Below the pieces are notes generated by a model, which was not told the DNA's origin, did no database searches, and saw only the letters and a list, made by a program, of their open reading frames with translations. From Trichuris trichiura (Eukaryota; Nematoda; Enoplea; Trichinellida; Trichuridae): a DNA stretch of 64,000 nucleotides. The stretch's first letter is position 1. Each line of letters opens with the position of its first letter. This document shows positions 24,077 to 34,369 of this stretch, in pieces. The stretch covers positions 5,874,001-5,938,000 of the forward strand of contig JBAJFE010000004.1 of NCBI GenBank assembly GCA_037903355.1, in the 5' to 3' direction. The position numbers and the translations under genes are program-made.

Positions 24077-25855
24077 ATGTTTCGTGACAAGGCTGAAGTT
24101 CAGGTGCATTGTTGCTTGTCGACGCTTGCCTGCTTCTATGGACTGTGCTTTAGAGTGAAGCGGTTGTCAAGTCCGAAGGAGAGACCGGTGCTGTTGCACA
24201 TTCGAAGCGTGAAACTGTTTTGGCAGGCGACGATGGCGGCAGTAGATCGGCTTTCAACTGTCTGGTGAATCGAGACAATGCACCTGCCCCGGCACGTAAC
24301 CTTCCAGTGGTGAATTCCTTTTTCCTGCAGTCGTCGCCTACGCGACCCTTCAAGTTGTTTTATACCCTACGTTTAAGTTGTTTCCAATTCCTTTGCTGTT
24401 TTATCACATTGCCTTCTGCGCTCGGTGATCACTGCAATCACTTTTGACTGAAATCATTGCAGAGCTTCGTCACCAATGCTGTTCTCCGTGGTCCTGATAA
24501 TCGTCCTGCCGTACAACCATCCGTTGATGATGCGAAACTTGCAAGTGACGCTGCAAAGGCTGAAACTAAATTGGTCAAAGCGATTGTTGAGACAGTTAAA
24601 GAGGAAGACAATGCGGTGCCAGTAAACTGTCTTGCTTTCATTCAGTTCGACTGATCTTGACACTAATCATAAATTGAGGTTCAGAATGAGCGCATCGAAA
24701 ATGCCGATCACACACAAGTAAAAGATGCGAAGCCGATAATAGATATTGATGATGACAAAGACCCGATTTTTCTAAGCGAGTACGCCAAGGAAATATACGC
24801 CTACTTGCTGAACCTCGAGGTCAGTCGGTGCGTCTGTTTTGCAACTCCTTTCAAAAACTTTTGTTTAGAAAACCTATCCGATTCGTGAAAACTATATGGA
24901 CGGTTACGATAAAATTACTCCTCGAATGCGCGCAGTGTTAGTTGAATGGATAGTTCAAGTCCACTTCCGCTATAAGCTTGCTCCTGAAACAATGTTCATG
25001 AGTGTCTACATCACCGATATGTTTCTTCAGGCAGACCATGACTTCATGCCTTGAGTTGAACTTTTAAAGGACGTGCATTTTCAGAAAGTAGAGGTTGCGA
25101 AGAGTGATTTGCAGCTGGTTGGAGTCACTGCTTTATATTTGGCGTCGAAATACGAAGATGTGTTTGTTATGGATTTAAATCAGGTCATCTACGTTACGGA
25201 TTATACGTACACACGTGAAGCGGTGCTGAAGATGGAACGTGAAATCTTAAATACTTTGGGATTCCGTATTTGCCGCCCTCTGCCGATTTCTTTCTTGCGA
25301 CGGTTTAGTAGGGCTACTATGGTTACTTGAGTTTCTATCCCAGTCGTTCATTTCCTGTTCGAGACAACATTTTCAGGCTTCTCAAATACTGCATGCCATG
25401 GCAAAGTACTTCCTTGAACTAATGCTGCTTGATTATTCAATGGTGAACATTCATCCATCTGTGCAAGCCGCATCTGCCCTACGTATAGCAATGATCGTTC
25501 TGCGCGGTGAAGATTGGGTAATGATATTCGCTTGCAAAACTGAATTCATCCGTCCACTATTGGTGGGGTTTAATTTAGTATCCCGCTTTGGAGCATTATA
25601 CATCCTATGCTGCTGCCGATCTAGATGACGCCGTGTTCAAGTTCCTCTCTTTTTACCACAAATATCAGCCTGGTAAACAAGCGCCGGGACAGATTGGATC
25701 TGTAAGTTACCGATTACTGAAGTGCCTCTTGATCAAAATGTGGGTTTTAGATGGTGGCACAGAAGTACGCCGAGCCGATTAACAAGCGTGTCAGTATTTT
25801 GCCTTGCGTCGATGCGGTGCTGAAGCGCATGTATAGTCAGTGGGAAAAAGCATAA
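24077..25855 (+). CDS. Cyclin B (B1/B2 type), nine exons
   Basis: Mitotic cyclin, the regulatory partner of CDK1. Exons: 24077-24103, 24154-24306 (3' end least certain), 24463-24621, 24685-24819, 24869-25030, 25085-25321, 25377-25517, 25579-25701 and 25751-25855. Every exon is a multiple of three, giving about 413 residues with all introns phase 0. The cyclin box begins at SEYAKEIYAYLLNLE and continues through TPRMRAVLVEWIVQV, LQLVGVTALYLASKYED and MEREILNTLGF. GRPLP-like and FLRRFSRAT segments follow; these and the tail (INKRVSILP) favour B1/B2 over B3. The N-terminus has a destruction-box-like RSAFNCLVN with Phe in place of the usual Leu. The intron 25031-25084 begins GC rather than GT. Neighbouring PLE insertions do not enter the gene. 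Confidence 0.88.
25031..25084 (+). other. GC-AG intron in the cyclin B gene
   Basis: The upstream exon ends TTTCTTCAG, the intron starts GCAGAC and ends CATTTTCAG. Its removal joins ...MFLQ to KVEVAKSDLQ, exactly the continuity of the cyclin box. Retaining it would bring in a TGA stop. Its 54-nt length matches the other introns. Confidence 0.7.
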
Positions 25856-26811
25856 CTTAGTCGCACTCACGTTATGTGTAGCTTGATAACAAACAGTAGC
25901 ACTTATCAAGACTACATTTTTAGCTTACATTGATGCCCAGAAGGTTGTTTCATGTTTACTGAAGTCTCATGCACAACTCGTATAACCTCACTAACCGACA
26001 TTTTTATCTGAATAGTAAACGTATTTGAACGTGCTGCACCGATTACTGTACAGACTGGTTGGGACGCATTCATGTTTTCCTAATTTTTTCAATATCAAAC
26101 AGAAACATGATGAACCGGTAGCCGTTGGAAAATAACGGTATACGTAAACTAAAAGTCGTTTTAATTACATCAAGCTCTTCTCCATACGCAATGCAAGCAT
26201 TAGTCTTAGAAGTATAGGCAAATCTGGCTTTTCGAAAGAGCTGTAAATGATAGTAGCATACGCTATAAATGTTCTGGTTAAAAGCTAGGCATATTTTATT
26301 ATCTTTCCATCTTGCCTTTATTGGTTGGCAGGACAGCTTTCGCTGCCTTTATTCTTGGTATACGGAAAACATGTATGTTTCATTTCCCAAAACTTGCATT
26401 ATCAGTGGGCGTAGCGGTTTATCCTTTAAAAAACTTGGAGCCCTTTAGTACACAACGCAAGTTCAATGGTATCCTGCTTAGGCTGTCTACTGATACTGAC
26501 AATGTGTATTAGTGGGATTTACTGGGGTTCCCTATTTACGATGGAGTTTCGTTTTAAGCGTTCCTTGCTAAGTTGGCACGCTCAGTCAATGCATTTAATG
26601 CCGAACTTGACCGCGAAGGCAGCGGTATGCTAGTAGTAATTTCTCTGTTAGTCTCCGTTGGCCACACATTGGTTCAAGTTCAATGCCGCCATTGATATAC
26701 GTTTAAATTTAGGCTTACGCTTAAGTTGAAGTTGAACTGAACGGTATTGAATTGATTTCAGCATAGGCAAGGCGAACAGTCACGGTGGGAAATCCTCACG
26801 GCGAAATGAAT
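25856..26811. other. 3' flank of cyclin B; no gene
   Basis: Probably holds the cyclin B 3' untranslated region at its left. No other feature is recognised up to the fold-back element at 26824. Confidence 0.4.
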
Positions 26812-26823
26812 AATACGAACCGT

Positions 26824-27118
26824 TTCATAGTAGATCTTCAGATTCACGGGTTTGGCCTGTTGGATGTATCTGTAAGTAAACTTCAAAATACCCTACCAAC
26901 GGATGGATGAGCAAATTGTAAGAGAAAATACAGAACAATTTGTATACCGTACGTTTGGTATACAAATTGTTCTGTATTTTCTCTTACAATTTGCTCATCC
27001 ATCCGTTGGTAGGGCATTTTGAAGTTTACTTACAGATACATCCAACAGGCCAAACCCGTGAATCTGAAGATCTACTATGAAACTATTCAAGCCTGTTAAA
27101 AGACATCCTGTCTTTCGA
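26824..27118. mobile_element. Fold-back Penelope derivative, 295 bp, sister of 23428-23763
   Basis: Same sequence as 23428-23763 with a shorter centre (the turn at about 26960 lacks the TATATTCGAAACCGAATTA spacer). The 12-bp target-site duplication is AATACGAACCGT at 26812-26823 and 27119-27130. The tail AGACATCCTGTCTTTCG again sits only at the right end. The two copies bracket the cyclin B gene at about 0.3 and 1 kb. Confidence 0.88.
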
Positions 27119-27130
27119 AATACGAACCGT

Positions 27131-27940
27131 AATGTATCCATACCAAAGATTGCAACTCATTGAATGTCAAAGGTTCGTGCAGCCTGTCTTAACAAAATCA
27201 AACTCTTGTACTAGCTTACGGCTGAGCGAAATCATGTCATACAAGACTGCTTTATGATTCAGCAATTCTGTTTTAGAGTTAATAAGCTAGAAGAACTCCA
27301 TGTATGGCAACTATTAATGTATAGTGACAAATGAGAACACCTTCATCCGTAACAATGTTCGATGCACTCAACTAATATTGCAAAAGGATGGTAATGATAC
27401 AGCTTCAACTCCACGACCTTCATTTACTGCTTGGTTCATTGATAGCTGAAAGAAAGCAACTTTGTAATGCTTGTTGATGTACCAGCCATAACTTGCTTTA
27501 GGGAGGTATCAAATTTCCTTTGTACATTCTTCTTGACTTCTTTATATATTTCTATGCAGCAAGCGAGAACATCTCAAATCTGTCGATTAACTATCGCAAA
27601 TCTTTCGCAATTGTCACCTATTTTTTCTCAAGATCTGTACACCACGGCCTCAGCCAGTTTTTTTGCTGTGAACTTCCTTCTTTCTTCAGGTATAAACTGT
27701 TTTCACTGCCTTAAATTCTCTTTAGTTTTCTTTCAGCTTGATCAGATCCTCAGTTTTAGGCTCTTCAATCTCTACGCCTTTAAACTGATGAATACCCCTT
27801 TCGTTTATGTGTAACTGCAGCTCGTTGCCAAGTCAGATTAGCCTGTCGGTCACTATATCGTCAGTTGCAGAACTTCTGTTAGAACTTTCCGATGCGTTTG
27901 ACTACATTTTCAAGGGCCACTACCAAATGCCTTTCATACA
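27131..27940. other. No gene recognised
   Basis: T-rich open frames (27467-27814) show no homology I recognise. They may be further remains of the Tigger-like element to the right. Confidence 0.35.
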
Positions 27941-28275
27941 TCACTGTATGACTTCTATCTGCGAAAGCTTTTTCAAAACTTGAGTGCCCTGCCAGATTCC
28001 ATTGCTTTTAGTGACTGATAAAGGGCTCGCTGTAAATAGTATGCCTTGAAAGCACCTAATGCCCCGCTGGTCTATTGGATGAATAAGTGCAGTCGTGTTT
28101 GGCGGAAAATTAACAACCTTTGCGTCAGGATGTGAATCACTGATGCGCTGTCTAATGTTAAAAGAGTTCTGAATTGAGCATTCTTCTGCCTGCAATATTT
28201 TCCCGTCTCTAATATAAAATGGTTCAAAAACCAATTCTCAACTATTGCCTGCGTTATCGAGGCTTTTTTATTATT

Positions 28276-28429
28276 TGGACTTTTGTTTGGTTTTTATGCC
28301 CTTGAACGACATTAAAGATTTTTCACTTGTTTGACTCGTTTTATGGGCAAATGCAAAACGGGAAAAATCCATGTACATTTCTTCTATGACAACCAAACCC
28401 GTTACAGATCACACACCTGTATATCTTTC
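28276..28429 (+). mobile_element. PLE stub with tail, first of a nested pair
   Basis: Same family as the 1918-2930 element (TTTGTTTGG...GCCCTTGAACGACATTAAAG, GACTCGTTTTATGGGCAAAT, tail AACCCGTTACAGATCACAC). The likely duplication is TTATTATT at 28268-28275 and 28430-28437, short and AT-rich, so less certain. It is 5'-truncated and inserted in the Tigger fossil. Confidence 0.6.
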
Positions 28430-28445
28430 TTATTATTACCATAAT

Positions 28446-28566
28446 CGTCAATCCTTAGGCCGCTGATGACGGGTCAAGTTCGGACCCGAAAGCTACGGAC
28501 AGTTTATTAATAAAAGTTTTTTCAACGGGACATAAAAAATCCGTACAAAAAAAAGCCAAAAAATGA
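28446..28566 (+). mobile_element. PLE stub with hammerhead-like motif, second of the nested pair
   Basis: Flanked by TATTACCATAAT at 28434-28445 and 28567-28578 (12 bp). It contains CUGAUGA C GGGUC...GACCC GAAAGC at 28463-28493 and an A-rich tail. The left target copy overlaps the right duplication of the preceding stub, so the second insertion landed in the site just duplicated by the first. Confidence 0.7.
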
Positions 28567-29213
28567 TATTACCATAATAAATTGAAAGTCTATTCTTGTC
28601 TACGTTTCTTAAAGGTACAGTAAGCTGTTAGTGGTAGATTAGGGGTCTTCAGTTTGAATCTTGCTACATCTCCGCCAAGAAGCAGCGTTACCCTGTCTTT
28701 ATTCGCTTTATGTGCTAGCATTGTCTTATACTGTTGTTGAACGTATGTACGCTTCCAGAATGAATTCGTTTCGTCGATATTGAAATTTATGCTGGCAAAT
28801 ATTTCTCCTTTCCAATTATTTTTTCCAATTCTTCTTTGAAAGCGAATGCCCTTCGAATATTGGCGCCTGCTATCTCGCAACTGACCTTTGTATTATGGAA
28901 ATTATGACGTCTTCTGAAGCGGTGAAAACACCAGCGACTTGCTCTTAACATTTGCCCGTACGCAGTATTTTTGATGCGCTCTTTCAGCGCGTCAAAATGA
29001 CTTTTTGTCTTTTCTTGGATTGTCACTAGGCTAAGACGAATGTTCTTCTGTATCTGACAATATGACATGTAACTTTTCCATATTATCAACCAGTTCAGTC
29101 CTATTCTTAGTGACAACAACGGATCTGGTCGACGCTGACGATTTTGCTGCATCAGTGATTCGCTTGACGTTTAACCTGCGTTTTGCTTTCTTCTACGACT
29201 GTTGCAACATGGG

Positions 29214-32200
29214 TGTTGGGATTTTGGGAGCGAGTAGGACAGCTTTTACTTGTAAGAACAGGCAACACTACTGAGAGACACACTAGAATGACCGACTGAC
29301 TAAAAGCAGGTTAGGTACTGTACGCAGAAGATAAAACGATTCCCAGGCTCCTCTCGTCGTAGGCTTCTCGTGATGGACATGCCTTGTCCTAACAATCTCC
29401 CCCTCGAAGTGATGCCTCACATGCGTTCACTTCGCTAACTGTGAGAAGCCTGTCTCGGAGCATTTTGTGCCGAAGTCCATTTAACGGCTTCGTCAGAATG
29501 TCCGCTAGGTTCCTATCACTAGGAATGTATATCAGTTCAATGGTGCCGTCTTCGATCTTTTCTCGTATGAAGTGGTACCTCATTCAAATGTGTTTAGTGC
29601 GGTTCTTGTCCATTGAATTTTTCGCATGTGCAATCGCAGCCTGATTGTCACACATCAGTTTTGTTCGTCCAAGCACCAGCTTGAGATTTCGTCCGACAGA
29701 TTCAAGGAATCCTCTAACCCAAGTTACTTCTCTTGAGCATTCGCTGACTGCCACGTACTCTGCTTCCATAGTGCTTAGCGCCGTAACTGTTTGCTTTGTG
29801 CTTCTCCAAATTATAGGCGTTCCACACAGGAGCACGACGTACCCTGTAGTACTTTTCCTAGTTTCGCTACAGGACGCCCAATCGGCATCAGCATAGGCTG
29901 TCAGTGGCTTGTATGAAGGTCGGTATACTATACCAATCTCCATAGTCTCTTTCAAGTAGCGCAGGATACGCTTGGCTGAATTCCAATGTTGCGTTGTGAA
30001 ATGGCTACAATACTGCGCCAGCTTTCCGACAGCAAAGGAAATATCTGGTCTGGTTCTCTGGGCAAAATAAAGTAGGCTGCCAATTAGCTCTTTGTAAGGC
30101 ACGTCTGCGTTAACATCTTCCGTCTCCCCCTTTTCCAGAAAGAACGGTCGCACTTCCATTGGTGTTGCGGCACCCTTTGCGTCTTGCAAGTGAAAACGCT
30201 GTAAGAGGCGTTCTATATATGCCTGCTGTGACAGTGTAACGCTTCCGTCATCACCATGACTAAATTTGACGCCGAGCAAATACGAGACCTTGCCCATGTG
30301 CTTGCATTCAAAATTACTGTTTAAGAGCTGCTTTGCCCTTTCCCTGGCTTTGTCGTTTTCTGATATGAGCAACATATCGTCGACGTAAACGCACAATACG
30401 AGACGCCCTTCATCCAACGTGAGCGTGTATACGCACGGGTCTATTTGGTTTCGTTGGAATCCTATCCCTTTCAAGCACGTATCCAGATGTTCATTCCAAC
30501 ATCGTCCACTTTGTTTCAACCCGTAGAGACTCTTCGTGAGTCGACAGTACATACCTTCTTTTCCATGTAGCAGAAACCCTTCAGGCGGTTCCATATAAAT
30601 CGTTTCATTCAGCTTTGCATGTAGGTATGCGTTTTTGACGTCGAATTGGTCAATTTTCCATTTCATGCTCACTCCAACGGCGATTAACAATCTGACGACT
30701 TCAAAGCTTGATACTGGAGAATATACATCTTCGTAATCTACTTCTTCTCGCTGTGAGTAGCCTTTGGCAACTAGACGTGCCTTGTAACGGACAATTTCTC
30801 CTGAAGCATTCGTTTTCCTTTGGAAGACCCATCTGCACTTGATTGGCTTTACGCCGTTTGGAAGCTCTTCCATTCTCCACACCTTGTGCTTACGTAGGCT
30901 TTCCATTTCTTCTTCCATTGCTTTTAGCCATTTTGCTGCTTCGGGTCCATTTACAGCGTCATGATAGGACAATGTCCCATCTTCCTCAGTGGCACACGGA
31001 CTACAAAATGGTCTGTCCACCGGAGTGAGCTCTCCACTTGGAGAGGAAGCTCTCTTTCGGCTCCTTAGCGTCATCGGGTGACTCCTTGTTTGTTCCATCC
31101 TGACATGACACTTTGAGGGTTTCTCCCTTGTGACTTCTTGACTTGGCTCTCCTGTCGTTTGGTCCTCAACACGATATGGCTCAGTGCATGGTTGAGCATT
31201 ATCCTTGATTGTTAGTCCATTCGGTAAGCAGACTCGGGGATAACTATCCGCATTTGGCCCTTCCTCCGGAAAGGCGACCTTTGAATACGTATCGTCGACA
31301 ACTGGGGGCGAGCGATCCCATGCTTTCTCGCCGATACTGTCTTCCTCGAAAACGCAATCGCGGGACTCAATGACTTCTTGTGTGCGTGCATCCAAATTCG
31401 CCACCCCTTTTCTCTCAAGGCATATCCAACCAAAGTGCCAGTGCGTGCCCTCGGCTCCAGTTTGGAACTCCTTTGCGGTTTCGGGATGTGAGTCAACACC
31501 TTACATCCGCACGCTCTCAGGTGGCGAACACTTGGTTTTCGTCTGAACCAAAGTTCGAAAGGAGTTTTCAGTTCATCGTGGCGTTTTGTCACTCGGTTTC
31601 TGATATAGGCTGCCGTATTTGTCAGTTCAGCCCACGCACCCTTTGGAAGGTTAGTACTAGACAACGTGCTCCGGACAAGGTCCATTAACGTGCGATTCAT
31701 TCGCTCCGCAACGCCGTTTTGCTACGGGGTATAGACCATGGTACGCTGATGAATAATGCCATGCGCACTACAGAAAGCTTCCCAATTTCTGGAGCAGAAT
31801 TCAAGTCCATTGTCGGTCCGGACTTTCAGCAGGTTCCTTCCAGTTTGCCGTTCGGCTAATATTTTCCACGATTTGAACTTGTTCAGCACGCAAGCTTTGC
31901 TGCTTAGAAAGAATACACTCACGTACCGCGTCGCATCGTCAATGATACAAAGCGTATATTTTGCGTTTCCCCAACTTGGTTCATCGAACGGTCCCATAAG
32001 GTCACAATGGACCAAAGCCAAAGGGACGGTTTCCCTTTTGTATTGATGGTGGGGAACTTTTTCGAATGGATGACGCGACGACTTACCCTTCAGGCAATCA
32101 TCGCAGCTCTTTGGGCTAGTTGGTCTGCAATTAAGCCCAATGACGGACTTACTTCTGACCATTCGCAGGATTCTGTCCTTGCTTACATGCATCATTCGCT

Positions 32201-33750
32201 GATGCTATAGATTCAGGTCGAGCATCTTACGTTCTGCAGTACAGTTTCTAACAACAGTCGTGTAGCTTCGGCTTGGCGATGTCTTCACGACAAACAGACG
32301 CCCACGCCTTTCGGCTTCAATCATAAGATTGTTGTCCGCATCGTAGATGTGACAACCTTTCTTGTCGAAAATTACCTTGCGGTCATTTTCTACCTTTTGG
32401 GCGACAGACAGGACTCCACTTTGGATACCTGGCACGAATATAGTGTTTTTGGCAGTAAATTCATTGAGGAGACCTTTGTTCCTGCTTAGTTTCGCCACAA
32501 CTGTGCCAACATTGGCTATCGGTAACGCTGATCCATCAGCGCTTCGAACGTGCGTGTTGGAGAAACAGTTCCTCTCCCACTTTGAGAAGTATTGCGCTTC
32601 TGGCGACATGTGATGAGTTGCCCCTGAATCAATGATCCAGGCACCTGTCAATTCTGCTGACGCTGCTCCACAAGACGCAAACAGGTTCGAATGAAACATT
32701 CGACTTTTTCTTTCCTCAGCAACACGTTTTTCTTGTTTCCAGTGGCCTTGTTTGCTCTTGCATTCCCTAGCGTAGTGTCCTTTCTTCGAGCATTTGTAGC
32801 AAGTTACATCTGCTCTTCCGGAACTTTTTGCAGCCGGCCGTGTCACAGCCGTTGCTCTGGCGGCTAAAGCGTTCGCGTTTTTGCTCGGACAATTGCTTCT
32901 TCTCTGTGACTCAGCTAGCAGTCTCTGCTTCACTGTCGCACAAGAGAATTCTGACGCTGGGAGATTGCAAATAGCAGACACAACGTTGTCCCAGTCATCC
33001 GACAGTCCACAAAGGATTGTCATCGCAATGTCATCGTCGCTTATCTTATCTCCCGTGCTCACGAGCTCCGTGACCAAATGATTCATAGTTGCCAAATAGC
33101 TGTCCAAGCTTGTATGGCTTTCCAATTTTTCGCAGTACAGCCGAGGCCTCATTGAATCACTCGAAACTTACTGTCCTTCTGTGCATAAAGCTTCTGAAGT
33201 TCTTCCCAAACTTCCTTAGGCGAAGACAAATGCTGCACATGCTGCTGCTGCTCGTCACCAATCGCTAGGCAAATTTTGGCTAGCGCTCTTCCTTGGCGGG
33301 ATTCGTACAACTGTAACTTTTCAACGGACTGTGCGTCTGGGCGATTTTCCCCTGGTCGTACCGTGGTCCAGAGGTCACATTCCATTAGCACGAGCTTCAT
33401 CTGGAAGCTCCACGTAGCGTAGTTGAGCCCGTTCAACTTCGCTATTGCTGCTGTGCCAGTGGGCACACTCGCCGCCGACATTACCATAATGACGGTTTGG
33501 TTTGAAGTCACTTACAATTGTACGTCACCTTCACTGGCGCAGAGGCGATGCTGCTGGGCCCATAACCATTGTTGGGATTTTGGGAGCGAGTAGGACAGCT
33601 TTTACTTGTAAGAACAGGCAACACTACTGAGAGACACACTACAACGACCGACTGACTAAAAGCAGGTTAGGTACTGTACGCAGAAGATAAAACGATTCTC
33701 AGGCTCCTCTCGTCGTAGGCTTCTCGTGATGGACATGCCTTGTCCTAACA
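29214..33750 (-). mobile_element. Ty1/copia LTR retrotransposon
   Basis: Direct LTRs of 181 bp (29214-29394 and 33570-33750), TGTTGGG...CTAACA, differing at about three positions. The 5-bp duplication is ATGGG (29209-29213, 33751-33755). On the minus strand the sequence after the 5' LTR is GGTTATGGGCCCAGC, complementary to the anticodon arm of initiator Met-tRNA, the half-tRNA primer site of animal copia. A polypurine tract (CGAGGGGGAGAT) precedes the 3' LTR. The low LTR divergence implies a young insertion, yet the coding region already has several lesions. It lies beside the 5' part of the Tigger fossil. Confidence 0.93.
29389..33511 (-). pseudogene. copia Gag-Pol, interrupted by stops and frameshifts
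   Basis: In order on the minus strand: Gag from 33511 (LNGLNYATWSFQMK); a shift at 33149-33152; the zinc knuckle CYKCSKKGHYAREC; protease DSGATHHM; integrase with HCDLMGPF, RTDNGLEF and GVAERMNR carrying the D,D,E triad. An in-frame TAG lies just before the last (near 31725), and a frameshift near 31400. Reverse transcriptase follows with VDYEDVYSPV and the catalytic YVDDMLLI, then RNase H (YADADWASC, STMEAEYVAVSE). A TGA near 29586 precedes the last 64 codons. At least two stops and two shifts make it non-autonomous now. Confidence 0.9.
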
Positions 33751-33755
33751 ATGGG

Positions 33756-34364
33756 TACTACGTGCTACAGGGGCATGATTATTATTCATGAACTTCAGCA
33801 GAACATACTACCCATTTGGAAAACAGCTTATCAGACGACCGTCAGAGTAAAGCGATTTCCTATGGTCGCAGTGCCAATAGTACTTTTTTCCTGCGCACTT
33901 ATCCTTCACTATTGCGTAGCCTCGTAAGCGTCGTTTAAGGGAATATTTCAGCGAAGCAGCGATTTCGCACGTTTTCTCTATTCTGTTTAATTCGTTACTA
34001 TGACGAAAGATAAGTCAAGTATTGGAAGAACTCATAACAGTCGACTTTCTACACAGGCAATCTTTCTTGCCTGTTGCTTCAAGAACATCTGGACAGCTTT
34101 CAGTACCGAAGTTCGCTGGGATCACTGAAAAATATAAAATCTTATTATTGGGAAAATGTTCATGCAGCAAGAGAATTTTATAGACTTGCAATTCGTGTTA
34201 TTAGCTTGGCTAAGTGTAGCATAGGTATTTATTAATGAGCGTACTCCATAGCTGCTAAGTGTTAATCCATCGTTGCGACTGACAGTTGCACTGTTTTTGA
34301 AGTTGAGCGTTTTCCTAACATACGAGGAGCGAAAAAGATTCACTACAGATAATCTTCGGTCATG
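33756..34364. other. No gene recognised
   Basis: Between the copia element and the gypsy-like remnant. The first 70 bp may continue the 5' end of the Tigger fossil. I see nothing else. Confidence 0.35.
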
Positions 34365-34369
34365 TTTTC

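Larger units (their letters stand above)
27941..29190 (-). pseudogene. Tigger/pogo (Jerky-like) transposase fossil
   Basis: Minus strand, read from about 29190 leftwards. A CENP-B-like helix-turn-helix tail has RWCFHRFRRRHNFHNTKV and AFAFKEELEKII. The DDE core begins with FNIDETNSFWKR (first Asp) and DRVTLLLGGDVARFKL. After the PLE insertions, VNFPPNTTALIHPIDQR carries the last Asp. Several frameshifts and stops break it. It is split by two PLE stubs (28276-28429 and 28446-28566), and a copia element begins at its 5' side at 29214. Confidence 0.75.
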
